Positions 1 through 7,914 of a DNA stretch of 64,000 nt are shown one piece after another. Position numbers and translations under genes: made by a program. The notes under the pieces were generated by a model. The model was not told where the DNA came from. It was given only the letters and a program-made list of their open reading frames with translations, and did no database searches. Each line of letters opens with the position of its first letter. Position 1 is the first letter of the stretch. Origin of the DNA: JBDHWG01 sp039810085 (GTDB lineage: Bacteria; Chloroflexota; Anaerolineae; Epilineales; JAHCIE01); NCBI GenBank assembly GCA_039810085.1, contig JBDHWG010000006.1, positions 62,001 to 126,000 on the forward strand. Reading direction: 5' to 3'.

Positions 1-20
1 CTATCAATTGTCGTGATGCG

Positions 21-659
21 CTAAAGGGGGACGAGGCCCTGGCGGACGGCGATGCTCACGGCCTCGGTGCGGCTGCTCGCGCCGAGCTTACCCAGGATTG
101 CGCCGATGTGGAACTTTACCGTGTGCTCGCTAATACCCAGCCGCACGGCGATGGCCTTGTTGGTCAGGCCCTCTACCATTAGACGCAGGACTTCCTGCTC
201 GCGCGGCGTCAGCGTTTCCGGCGGGGGTGTCGGCTCAGGGCGGCGCTGCAACTGCTGCAAGAGGTTTGCCGCCGCGAGAGGGTGCAACACGACACCGCCC
301 TGCTGCACGGTGCGAATCGCCTGCCCCAGCTCGGCCGCCGTCACGCGACGCGGGAGGTAGCCGCGCGCCCCTGCCTGTAGCGCCGCGACGACATCCTGGC
401 CATCCTCCTGATCACTCAGGGCGATAACTGAGACCGAGGGCGCTTGCTGCCGCAGCCACCACAAAAGCTGGAGCGCCGTCTCACCCGCCATCTGTAGGTC
501 GAGCAGCGCGACGTCCGGCTTGTCGCGGACGAGCGTCGCGCCCAGGCTGTCCAGGTCTTCGGCAAGACCGACCACGTCGCCCTCGCCGCTGGCCTCCACC
601 AGCACGCGAGCGCCTTCCGCAATCATCGGCGCGTCGGTGATGATTACCAGCCGGGCCAC
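21..659 (-). CDS. NarL/LuxR-family response regulator
   Basis: Two-domain cytoplasmic transcription regulator of 212 residues. An N-terminal receiver domain (about residues 1-120) carries a phospho-acceptor Asp at residue 54 in the segment ALLDLQM. A C-terminal LuxR-type helix-turn-helix (about 145-212) shows the family hallmarks LTPREQEVLRLM and NKAIAVRLGISEHTVKFH. The usual receiver Lys after the fifth strand is Arg here (GYLPRR), so phosphorylation-dependent switching may be altered. I chose the GTG at 659 because it starts directly at the receiver domain and leaves a 13-base gap after the upstream phosphatase gene; a longer reading would overlap that gene. No partner histidine kinase is visible in the window, and targets are unknown. 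Confidence 0.85.
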   Translation of the reverse strand: MARLVIITDAPMIAEGARVLVEASGEGDVVGLAEDLDSLGATLVRDKPDVALLDLQMAGETALQLLWWLRQQAPSVSVIALSDQEDGQDVVAALQAGARGYLPRRVTAAELGQAIRTVQQGGVVLHPLAAANLLQQLQRRPEPTPPPETLTPREQEVLRLMVEGLTNKAIAVRLGISEHTVKFHIGAILGKLGASSRTEAVSIAVRQGLVPL

Positions 660-672
660 GCGCCCACGCTTT

Positions 673-1242
673 CTAGACGACCCTTCCGCCGGCCGCCCAG
701 GCCGGCGCAGGCGCTTCCGCCATGATGTTGGGCTGGAAGATGAACAGAGCCTCCCAGGGCTTGCCCGGCTCGCCGCGCACCTGCCACACGCCGCCAGTCG
801 GGATGACATTCCCGCCTGAGAATTTGAACCGCGACAGGTCCACGCGGCCTTCAGTCACCCATTCGAGGAGTTCCTTGAGCGGGCTACCGTGGCTCACCAG
901 CGCGATGATCGCTGGCCCCTCCATCACCTCGCGCTCCCACAGGGCGCGAACGCGGGCGCGGACCTCCTCGACAGGCTCGCCTCGACGATGCTCGGCCAGG
1001 CCGAGGTCCACGACAGGTGTCAGGCCCAGACGGTCGGCGAGGGCGCGCGCCGTCTCAGACGTGCGGTCAAACGGCGAATGCACGACGCGCCCGATGCCCC
1101 GTCCGGCCAGAAACTCCGCGACCTGCTGAGCCTCGCGCCGGCCGTCGGACGACAGCGGCGGACCGGGCGCGACGTCGTAGGCCATGCCGGTGCCCGTCTG
1201 CGGGGCGGCGTGGCGGATTAGGTAAAAAGTCTTCTCAGGCAT
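673..1242 (-). CDS. Histidine phosphatase family protein
   Basis: Protein of 189 residues from the phosphoglycerate mutase-like (branch 1) histidine phosphatase superfamily. The phospho-accepting His lies in the N-terminal motif YLIRHAAPQ (His about residue 11), a second Arg is in HSPFDRTSETA, and the other catalytic His is in IALVSHGSPLKELL. The ATG at 1242 is preceded by GAGGAAGA and begins immediately before the first beta strand, so longer in-frame readings are unlikely. It is followed 13 bases later by the response regulator gene, so the two are probably co-transcribed. The substrate (small phosphometabolite, sugar phosphate or phosphoprotein) cannot be told from sequence. Confidence 0.85.
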   Translation of the reverse strand: MPEKTFYLIRHAAPQTGTGMAYDVAPGPPLSSDGRREAQQVAEFLAGRGIGRVVHSPFDRTSETARALADRLGLTPVVDLGLAEHRRGEPVEEVRARVRALWEREVMEGPAIIALVSHGSPLKELLEWVTEGRVDLSRFKFSGGNVIPTGGVWQVRGEPGKPWEALFIFQPNIMAEAPAPAWAAGGRVV

Positions 1243-1299
1243 TCTTCCTCTTGTGAACCCCTCCCCTGCTGGCGGGGAATAAACGGGGCGTCCCGATGT

Positions 1300-1328
1300 T
1301 TGGCAATCCTGCCAGCGGATACTATAAT
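1300..1328 (+). promoter_or_regulatory. Sigma-70-type promoter for the glycosyltransferase pair
   Basis: TTGGCA at 1300-1305 and TATAAT at 1323-1328, separated by 17 bases, 42 bases before the ATG at 1371. It lies between the divergent phosphatase gene and the glycosyltransferase genes. Confidence 0.7.
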
Positions 1329-1370
1329 GTGCGCCTGTGGGTGGGCCGACCGGCCGACCCTGGAGTTCAC

Positions 1371-3428
1371 ATGCCACTCGGCCCGCGCGCCCATCCTTCC
1401 GATACCACTCGCCCCACCCCAGCCTCTGCCGCACAGCAACAGAGTCAATCCCGTGTGATAGGGTTGGGGTTGCTGGCGCTGCTGGGGCTGGTCGTCGTTG
1501 GGCTGGCCGCGCGGCTGTATCACCCCGTCGATCACCCATTCGCGCTCAATTTCGACGAAGGGCATGAAGCCCTGGATGCGCTCAGAATACTGGACGGCTG
1601 GCGGCCCGTGTTCTTACCAACCAACAATGGGCGCGAGCCGCTGTTCATGTATCTCATGGCCGGTGTCATGGCTCTCCTGGGTCCCACAGCTCTCGCCGTC
1701 CGCATAACAAGCATTCTCAGTGGCGTCGCCATGATCGGCGCGCAGTATCTTTGCGCCCAGGCGTTGCCGTTGCCGCGCCCGCGCCTGACGGCGCTGCTGA
1801 GCGCCGCCCTCATCGCCTTTGGCTTCTGGCCCCTGGCTCAGTCGCACCAGGCGCTCCGCGCGGTCCTGCTGCCGGTGTGGGTGGCCCTCATGCTGTGGGC
1901 ATGGTGGCGCGCGCTTTCCTCTGTCCACGAGAGCGCTCTTACAACACGCGCCTGGTTGTGGTCCGTTGCCACTGGTGTGTTCCTCGCTGCGGGTCTCTAC
2001 ACCTACCTGTCGGCACGACTACTGCCTGTTGCCCTTGTCATTTCCGCCGCATTCACGGCGGTGAGCCGTCGACGGGCTGCCCCACTGCGGCATCTTGCCG
2101 TCGCCCTGGCTGTGGCGGGTGTTTTGTTCCTTCCTCAAGCTCTATACTTCCTGAACGACCCGGACATGCTCGCCCAGCGCGCCAGCCAGGTATCGCTGCT
2201 GAGTCCAGAGGTCAACCACGGTGACTTGCTTGACGCGCTCCTGCGCAGCGCCAGGAGCCTTGCGCTGGCCGCCAATGTTCGCGGCAGCCTGGAGTGGTCC
2301 GAGAACCTGCGCGGGCGGCCGATCTTCGATCCGCTCATGGGCATCGCATTCTTGGGCGGTGTCGGCCGGCTAATCTACGACCTGCTCGGTCGGCGGGGCC
2401 GCCTGGCGCAAGACGCGGCCGTTTTGCTCGCCGCGACGTTCCTCGTCGCCCTTATCCCCTCCTGGCTCAGCGAGGACGCGCCGAGCTACATCCGCCTCAC
2501 CGCGACGTGGCCGGTGCTCTTCCTGCTGCCCGCCGAGGCGCTAGAGCGCGGCGGCGCGTGGCTCGATAGCCACATGCGCGCCCATGTCGGGGCGGTTGCT
2601 GTTGCTGCCGTCCTGGTCATCAGCAGCGCGTGGTCGATTTATGATTATTATGTCACTTATCCCGCCCGAATTACTGCGGCAGGTGTTTACGCCAACGCGA
2701 GTTTTGAACGCGGCGAGGAAGTCGCAACCTTGACGACGGAAGGCGCAACCTACGTCTCGCCCGCCGTGTGGAATCAGTCCCTCGTTCAGTTCCTCACCGT
2801 CGAGCGGCCGCCCGCCACCTTTGACCCACGCATCGGGCTTGTCCTACCGGCGGATGGCGACGCTCGCTATGCCTGGGAAGCCGCCGAGGCTCAGACGGCG
2901 GCGGATTTCGGCAAGCGCTGGCTTGGCGCGACGCGGACGGACGTGCGCAACAGCCACGGCGATTTGTCGCTCATCGTCTATCGCTTGGCGTCCTCCGCCA
3001 TGCCGACCTTCCCCCAAAACGGGGCGTATAGCCCGGCCAGCGCCTTTGGCGACGCCATCAAGCTCGACGGCCACAGACTGAAGGGGCCAAGCGTTGCGCC
3101 AGGCGGCAAGCTCGCGCTGACGCTGGCCTGGCGCGCCCTTGCGCCAGCGCCGGGCAACCTGAGCTTCTTCGTCCACGTCGACGACGTGCAAGGCCGAACG
3201 ATTGGGCAATTCGATGGCCCGCCTCTCGGCGGCAGCTACCCGCCGTCGCGCTGGCAGCCTGGCGAGCGTATCATCCAGACGGTGGACATCCCGCTCGCCA
3301 AAGACGCGCCGACAGGTCGGGCGACGCTGCGCGTGGGCTGGTACGACTGGCAGACCGGCGAGCGCTTGCTGCTGCCGGATGCGCCCGACAACGCCCTAGA
3401 GATCGACCGCATCGAGGTGGCGCCATGA
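1371..3428 (+). CDS. PMT-like integral membrane glycosyltransferase (copy 1)
   Basis: Membrane protein of 685 residues resembling the GT-C / PMT_2 (ArnT, dolichyl-phosphate-mannose mannosyltransferase-like) group, which transfer sugars from polyprenyl-phosphate donors outside the membrane. A first transmembrane helix (LALLGLVVVGLAARLY) is followed by an acidic loop motif NFDEGHEA, the position of the catalytic Asp in this fold, and then about ten further hydrophobic segments. The last 150 or so residues form a soluble beta-rich domain (FFVHVDDVQGRTIGQF, VGWYDWQTGERL) that is probably extracytoplasmic. ATG 1371 has TGGAG five bases upstream. The gene overlaps the next, a clear paralogue, by four bases (ATGA), so both are translated from one mRNA. 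Acceptor and donor sugars are unknown. Confidence 0.8.
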   Translation: MPLGPRAHPSDTTRPTPASAAQQQSQSRVIGLGLLALLGLVVVGLAARLYHPVDHPFALNFDEGHEALDALRILDGWRPVFLPTNNGREPLFMYLMAGVMALLGPTALAVRITSILSGVAMIGAQYLCAQALPLPRPRLTALLSAALIAFGFWPLAQSHQALRAVLLPVWVALMLWAWWRALSSVHESALTTRAWLWSVATGVFLAAGLYTYLSARLLPVALVISAAFTAVSRRRAAPLRHLAVALAVAGVLFLPQALYFLNDPDMLAQRASQVSLLSPEVNHGDLLDALLRSARSLALAANVRGSLEWSENLRGRPIFDPLMGIAFLGGVGRLIYDLLGRRGRLAQDAAVLLAATFLVALIPSWLSEDAPSYIRLTATWPVLFLLPAEALERGGAWLDSHMRAHVGAVAVAAVLVISSAWSIYDYYVTYPARITAAGVYANASFERGEEVATLTTEGATYVSPAVWNQSLVQFLTVERPPATFDPRIGLVLPADGDARYAWEAAEAQTAADFGKRWLGATRTDVRNSHGDLSLIVYRLASSAMPTFPQNGAYSPASAFGDAIKLDGHRLKGPSVAPGGKLALTLAWRALAPAPGNLSFFVHVDDVQGRTIGQFDGPPLGGSYPPSRWQPGERIIQTVDIPLAKDAPTGRATLRVGWYDWQTGERLLLPDAPDNALEIDRIEVAP

Positions 3429-5413
3429 AGCCCTCGTCGCGGCGGGTGTGGATCAGCGGCGCTACTCTGCTGGGCATCACGCTCCTTGGCCTGGCGCTGC
3501 GCCTGTACAAGCTCGGCGAGGTTCCGTTTGGGATGCACCCGGACGAGGCGCACTACGCCATGGACGCCGTCGCCATCCAGCATGGCTGGCGGCCGGTGTT
3601 CTTGCCCGCCAACAACGGGCGCGAGCCACTGTTCGTCTACTTCATGGCGCTGCTATTTACGCTGTTTGGCCCGACACTCTGGACGGCGCGCTTTGCCGGC
3701 GCGATTGTCGGCACGCTAATGATTCCGGCCCAATACCTGTTCGCCCGCAGCCTTCCGCTGCCGCGCCCGCGCATCATCGGCCTCGTCAGCGCCGCCCTCG
3801 TCGCCGTGACCTTCTGGACCGTGTCGCAGTCTCACCAGGCGCTACGCGCCGGGCTGCTGCCCGTGTGGGTCGTCCTCATGGCGTGGGCGTGGTGGAAGAC
3901 GGCGGGCGACACCAATGAACGCAGCGTTACCCGGCGCGGCCTGCTGTGGTCCATTCTGACAGGCTTGATACTCGCCGCCGCCATTTACACTCACCTGTCA
4001 GCGCGGCTCATGCCGCCCATCCTGGTCGGCTCAGCGGTCTGGCTGGCGTGGCGGCGGCGCACGACAGCGCCGCTGGTCTACATGACCGTCGCGTTAGTAT
4101 TGGCGGGCGCGCTGTCCATCCCGTTGCTGCTCTATTTTCGGGACAACCCGGCGATGGCAAGCCTGCGCACCGACGAGGTCTCGGTGCTCAACCCGGATGT
4201 CAACAAGGGCAACCTGCCCCTGACCTTGCTGCGCAACGCCTGGGGCATCCTGCTCATGACCAACGTTCGCGGCACAACGTCGTGGCTGGAGAACCTACGC
4301 GGCCGACCGGTGTTCGACCCGCTCATGGGCATCGCCTTCCTGGCGGGTGTCATCCTTCTCGTCCGCGATCTGCTCAACAAGCGCGGCGAGAAGCCGCAGT
4401 CTGCTGCCGTTCTGCTCGTCCTCGTCTACATCTTCCAGGTCATGCCATCCTGGTTTAGCGCCGGCGCACCCAGCTATGGCCGCCTCAACGGGGCGTGGGC
4501 GGTCCTGTTCCTCTTACCGGCGTGGGCATTGGAGCGCGGCGAGGACTGGCTTTCGCGCTGCGCCGGGCCGCGTCTGGCGACAACGGCTGTTGTCGTTCTG
4601 CTGGCTATCAGTGGCGTCTGGTCGATGGTCGATTTCTTCGGCCAGTATGCCAACGCGCCGGAGGTCTACGACGTCTTCTTCGGCCCATCGATGGAGCGGG
4701 CGCGGCAGATCATCGCCGCCGCCAAGGACACGCCGAGCTACATGTCGCCAACGCTGGGCAACCAGTCGGTCATCGTGTTCAACAACGTGCAGAACGAGCC
4801 GCAGGTCTTCGACTCCCGCTACGGGCTGGTGCTGCCCCCATCAGGCGACGCCCAATACCTGTTCGACCCCGCCGACGCCAAAGAGGCCGATGCCTTTGGG
4901 AAGCGCTGGCCGCAGATGACGCGAACGGATTTCAAGAACAGCCGCAATGAGCTATCCCTTGTCGTCTATCGGCTCCCTACCGACAGGCGTCCGCCCATCG
5001 CGTCCCCTGGCGCGACAGCGTACCCTGCTTTCGCCAACAACATGCGCCTGGTCAACAGCCGCAACGATACCCCGACTGTCGCGCCGGGCAAGACAGCGAC
5101 CATCACACTTGTCTGGAACGCGCTTGCCCCCACCGAAACCGACCTCAACCTGTTCGTCCACGTCGTAGACGGCTCCGGCCGGACCATCGGCCAGGCCGAC
5201 GGCCCGCCGCTCAACGGCAGCTTGCCGACGACGGATTGGCGGCCGGGCGAGATAGTCATTCAGCGCATCGACATACCGATGGCGAAAGACGCGGGCGCGG
5301 GTCCGGCGCATATCGAGATCGGCTGGTACGACTGGCGTACCGGCGAACGGCTCCCCCTCGACGGCGCTGACGGCAACTCCCTGACCATCGGCCAAATCAA
5401 TATCCAGCCATAA
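3425..5413 (+). CDS. PMT-like integral membrane glycosyltransferase (copy 2)
   Basis: Protein of 662 residues, paralogous to the upstream protein over its whole length: shared blocks include GWRPVFLP, NNGREPLF, SQSHQALRA, ENLRGRP and FDPLMGIAFL. It has the same layout: first membrane helix, acidic catalytic loop (GMHPDEAHYAMD), multiple membrane helices, and a C-terminal beta domain ending with GWYDWRTGERLPL. The ATG overlaps the stop of copy 1 by four bases, indicating translational coupling. Two side-by-side copies that have diverged suggest either distinct acceptor or donor specificities or a heteromeric enzyme. Family assignment rests on fold-level pattern; the exact reaction is not known. 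Confidence 0.8.
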   Translation: MKPSSRRVWISGATLLGITLLGLALRLYKLGEVPFGMHPDEAHYAMDAVAIQHGWRPVFLPANNGREPLFVYFMALLFTLFGPTLWTARFAGAIVGTLMIPAQYLFARSLPLPRPRIIGLVSAALVAVTFWTVSQSHQALRAGLLPVWVVLMAWAWWKTAGDTNERSVTRRGLLWSILTGLILAAAIYTHLSARLMPPILVGSAVWLAWRRRTTAPLVYMTVALVLAGALSIPLLLYFRDNPAMASLRTDEVSVLNPDVNKGNLPLTLLRNAWGILLMTNVRGTTSWLENLRGRPVFDPLMGIAFLAGVILLVRDLLNKRGEKPQSAAVLLVLVYIFQVMPSWFSAGAPSYGRLNGAWAVLFLLPAWALERGEDWLSRCAGPRLATTAVVVLLAISGVWSMVDFFGQYANAPEVYDVFFGPSMERARQIIAAAKDTPSYMSPTLGNQSVIVFNNVQNEPQVFDSRYGLVLPPSGDAQYLFDPADAKEADAFGKRWPQMTRTDFKNSRNELSLVVYRLPTDRRPPIASPGATAYPAFANNMRLVNSRNDTPTVAPGKTATITLVWNALAPTETDLNLFVHVVDGSGRTIGQADGPPLNGSLPTTDWRPGEIVIQRIDIPMAKDAGAGPAHIEIGWYDWRTGERLPLDGADGNSLTIGQINIQP

Positions 5414-5438
5414 TCAAAGAGAATAATAGAGCTACATC

Positions 5439-6086
5439 ATGAACAATTCTGCGGTAATTGCCGCGACCACTGAGTGGGTACGCGCACGCTTGTCGGCCGA
5501 CTCCAGCGGCCATGACTGGTGGCACACGTATCGGGTCACGGCTCTAGCACGCCATCTAGCCGAGCGGGAGGGCGGCGATAGCGTCATCATCGAGCTGGCG
5601 GCGCTGCTCCACGACATCGCGGACTGGAAGTTCAGCGGCGACGAGCACGCCAGCAGCCGCCTCGCCGCCGAGTGGCTCGCAGCGCAGGGCGTCGCCGCCG
5701 AGACAATCGCCCACGTCACCGCCATCATTGACACCCTCTCTTTCAAGTCCGCCGACCAGCCGCGCATGGCGACGATGGAAGGGCAAATCGTCCAGGACGC
5801 CGACCGCCTGGATGCCATCGGCGCTATCGGCATTGCGCGCACGTTCGCCTACGGTGGCTGGAAGGGAACGCCGATGCACGACCCGACCCTGCCGCCCCGC
5901 GTAGGGATGTCAGCCGAGGAGTACCGCGCCCACCTCGGCACGACGGTCAACCACTTCTACGAGAAGCTGCTGCTCCTGCGTGACCTGATGAACACGGCCA
6001 CGGCGCGTCAGATGGCCGACGAGCGCCACGCCTTCATGGAGACCTTCCTCGACCGCTTCCACCGCGAGTGGGAAGGCGAAGTCTGA
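5439..6086 (+). CDS. HD-domain phosphohydrolase (YedJ-like)
   Basis: Protein of 215 residues with the metal-binding HD signature: an N-terminal HDWWHTYRV (His25, His29), the diagnostic His-Asp pair in LAALLHDIADW (His58, Asp59), and a late Asp in IVQDADRLDAIGAIG. This is the layout of the small uncharacterised HD hydrolases related to E. coli YedJ, thought to hydrolyse phosphate esters or nucleotides. The ATG at 5439 follows 25 bases after the glycosyltransferase stop, so it may belong to the same transcript. Substrate unknown. Confidence 0.85.
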   Translation: MNNSAVIAATTEWVRARLSADSSGHDWWHTYRVTALARHLAEREGGDSVIIELAALLHDIADWKFSGDEHASSRLAAEWLAAQGVAAETIAHVTAIIDTLSFKSADQPRMATMEGQIVQDADRLDAIGAIGIARTFAYGGWKGTPMHDPTLPPRVGMSAEEYRAHLGTTVNHFYEKLLLLRDLMNTATARQMADERHAFMETFLDRFHREWEGEV

Positions 6087-6114
6087 CACGCAGAAAAGCG
6101 AAATGGGCAAGAAA

Positions 6115-6143
6115 TTGGCGGAGCGGACGTTAAGGTCTATGAT
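6115..6143 (+). promoter_or_regulatory. Promoter of pdxS-pdxT
   Basis: TTGGCG at 6115-6120 and TATGAT at 6138-6143 with a 17-base spacer, about 58 bases before the pdxS ATG. No PdxR-type operator repeats were recognised around it. Confidence 0.65.
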
Positions 6144-6200
6144 TAGTTGTTACCAGAAGGTCAGGCTTGCTCTGATAGGAGTCTCAGGAGGACACAGATC

Positions 6201-7091
6201 ATGGCAGAGAGAGAGACAGGCACGTTCCGACTGAAGGCCGGGCTGGCGCAGATGCTCAAGGGCGGCGTCATCATGGACGTGACGACGGCAGACCAGGCGC
6301 GCATCGCTGAGGAAGCCGGCGCGTGCGCCGTCATGGCGTTGGAGCGCGTGCCGGCCGACATCCGCGCCCAGGGCGGCGTCGCTCGCATGGCGGACCCGGA
6401 TAAGATCAAGGAGATCCAGGATGCCGTCACTATTCCGGTGATGGCGAAGTGCCGCATCGGCCACTTCGTCGAGGCGCAGGTATTGGAGGCCCTCGGCGTG
6501 GACTACATCGACGAGTCCGAAGTGTTAACGCCGGCCGACGAGGAGAACCACGTCGACAAGACGCAGTTCAAGGTTCCGTTCGTGTGCGGCTGCCGCAACC
6601 TGGGCGAGGCGCTGCGGCGGATCGGCGAAGGCGCAGCCATGATGCGCACCAAGGGCGAGGCGGGCACCGGCGACGTGGTCGAGGCCGTGCGCCACGCGCG
6701 AACCGTGCTGGGCGACATCCGCCGCCTCCAGGCCGCGCGGCCCGAGGAACTGATGCGCATTGCGAAGGAGCTGGGCGCGCCCTATGAACTGGTGAAGGAA
6801 GTCGCAGAGACAGGCAAGCTGCCCGTGGTCAACTTCGCCGCTGGCGGTATCGCCACTCCTGCCGACGCCGCGCTTCTGATGCAGATTGGCGTCGACGGGG
6901 TGTTCGTCGGCAGCGGCATCTTCAAGTCGGGCGATCCGTACCGCCGCGCGCGCGCCATTGTCGAAGCGACGACCCACTACAACGACCCGGCCGTCATCGC
7001 CGAGGTCTCGCGCGGGCTGGGCGAGGCGATGGTCGGCATCCATGTCCAGGCCATTCCCGACCAGCAGCTCCTGGCGACGCGAGGGTGGTAG
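6201..7091 (+). CDS. pdxS: Pyridoxal 5'-phosphate synthase, synthase subunit PdxS
   Basis: Synthase subunit (296 residues) of the DXP-independent vitamin B6 pathway. It condenses ribose 5-phosphate, glyceraldehyde 3-phosphate and ammonia into PLP. The (beta/alpha)8 barrel carries the expected active-site residues: Asp26 in GGVIMDV, Lys83 in MAKCRIGHF, which forms the sugar imine, and Lys151 in MRTKGEAGTGD; the phosphate-binding loop FAAGGIATPADA is present. Length and motifs are typical. ATG 6201 has AGGAGGA eight bases upstream. It directly precedes pdxT, which supplies ammonia from glutamine; the family forms a 12+12 complex. Very high identity to the family is evident by eye. Confidence 0.97.
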   Translation: MAERETGTFRLKAGLAQMLKGGVIMDVTTADQARIAEEAGACAVMALERVPADIRAQGGVARMADPDKIKEIQDAVTIPVMAKCRIGHFVEAQVLEALGVDYIDESEVLTPADEENHVDKTQFKVPFVCGCRNLGEALRRIGEGAAMMRTKGEAGTGDVVEAVRHARTVLGDIRRLQAARPEELMRIAKELGAPYELVKEVAETGKLPVVNFAAGGIATPADAALLMQIGVDGVFVGSGIFKSGDPYRRARAIVEATTHYNDPAVIAEVSRGLGEAMVGIHVQAIPDQQLLATRGW

Positions 7092-7093
7092 CC

Positions 7094-7669
7094 ATGCAGC
7101 GTGTGGGTGTGCTCGCGCTCCAGGGCGCTTTCCGCGAGCACGTCGCCTTTCTCAATCGGCTCGGCGTCGAGACCGTGGAAGTCCGCCGTCCGACACAGCT
7201 CGATGGGCTGGATGGGCTGATCATGCCGGGTGGCGAGAGCACGACCGTCGGGAAGTTGGCGGTAAAGTACGACCTGATCGCGCCGCTGCGTGAGATGGCG
7301 CGTTCAGGCACGCCGATGTGGGGAACGTGCGCCGGCATGATCCTGCTGGCGAAGGACATCGGGCGCGCGCAGCCTCTATTAGAGGTCATGGACATCCAGG
7401 TGCAGCGCAACGCCTTCGGTCGCCAGGTGGACAGCTTCGAGGCCGACCTGAATGTGCCAGCCCTGGGCGGCGAGCCGTTCCGCGCCGTCTTCATTCGCGC
7501 CCCGCTCATCGAGGCCGTCGGGCCAGGGGTGGACGTGCTGGCGCGGCTGGACGACGGCGCGATTGTCGCGGCCCGCCAGGGTACCCTGCTGGCGACGGCG
7601 TTCCACCCGGAGCTGACGGACGACCTTCGCTTCCACAAACTCTTCCTCCATATGAACAACGGCGGGTGA
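7094..7669 (+). CDS. pdxT: Pyridoxal 5'-phosphate synthase, glutaminase subunit PdxT
   Basis: Class I glutamine amidotransferase of 191 residues that hydrolyses glutamine and channels ammonia to PdxS. The oxyanion segment IMPGGEST, the nucleophile Cys79 in MWGTCAGMIL, and the His-Glu of the triad in TAFHPELTDD are all visible. Two upstream GTG codons overlap the pdxS stop, but ATG 7094, two bases after that stop and preceded by GAGGG, gives the standard start of the family (MxxVGVLALQGAFREH). Its last codons form the left arm of a strong hairpin (7660-7685) that can end the transcript. Confidence 0.95.
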   Translation: MQRVGVLALQGAFREHVAFLNRLGVETVEVRRPTQLDGLDGLIMPGGESTTVGKLAVKYDLIAPLREMARSGTPMWGTCAGMILLAKDIGRAQPLLEVMDIQVQRNAFGRQVDSFEADLNVPALGGEPFRAVFIRAPLIEAVGPGVDVLARLDDGAIVAARQGTLLATAFHPELTDDLRFHKLFLHMNNGG

Positions 7670-7685
7670 TTCGCGTCACCCGCCG
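7660..7685 (+). terminator. Hairpin at the end of pdxT
   Basis: Perfect 10-base stem CGGCGGGTGA / TCACCCGCCG with a six-base loop. The left arm overlaps the last codons and stop of pdxT. No T-tract follows, so it may act as a 3'-end-stabilising or weak termination structure. The same stem sequence recurs at 62355-62380. Confidence 0.55.
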
Positions 7686-7730
7686 TCCCCGCTTATGTCA
7701 CCTATACTATTGTCACTCTGCGGACGCTGC

Positions 7731-7852
7731 GTCGTTACGAGGAGGACGACAGGACGACGAAGCAACCCCCCGGTCGGCGAAAGCGCGGCTAGTTCTCGGC
7801 TAGATCGCCTGATGCAAGGGTGGGAGATTGCTTCGCTCACGCTCGCAATGAC
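7731..7852. repeat. Palindromic intergenic repeat (GCGAG...GAAGCAA type)
   Basis: The 245-base gap between pdxT and rlmN has no gene. Its ends form an imperfect inverted repeat: GTCGTTACGAGGAGG...CGAAGCAACCCCC at 7731-7770, and the reverse complement of GTCATTGCGAG...GAAGCAATCTCCC at 7821-7852. This is the pattern of short non-autonomous palindromic repeats common in bacterial intergenic DNA. The middle (about 50 bases) is unrelated sequence. Confidence 0.6.
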
Positions 7853-7914
7853 AGCTTTGCGATGCTCTCTCGTCGGCGCAAGCTAACACCCGGCGTGGGA
7901 TGCTCAGCGAGCCA

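Noticed and set aside
673..1539. Longer N-terminus for the histidine phosphatase gene
   Set aside because: The extra 99 residues lack coding character and overlap the divergent promoter; ATG 1242 has a good ribosome binding site.
3400..3450. Frameshift splitting one large glycosyltransferase gene into two
   Set aside because: Both proteins are full-length and paralogous, so this is a tandem duplication with an ATGA overlap, not a broken gene.
7731..7852. CRISPR-like repeat
   Set aside because: There are only two arms in inverted orientation and no regularly spaced direct repeats. No CRISPR array was found anywhere in the window.
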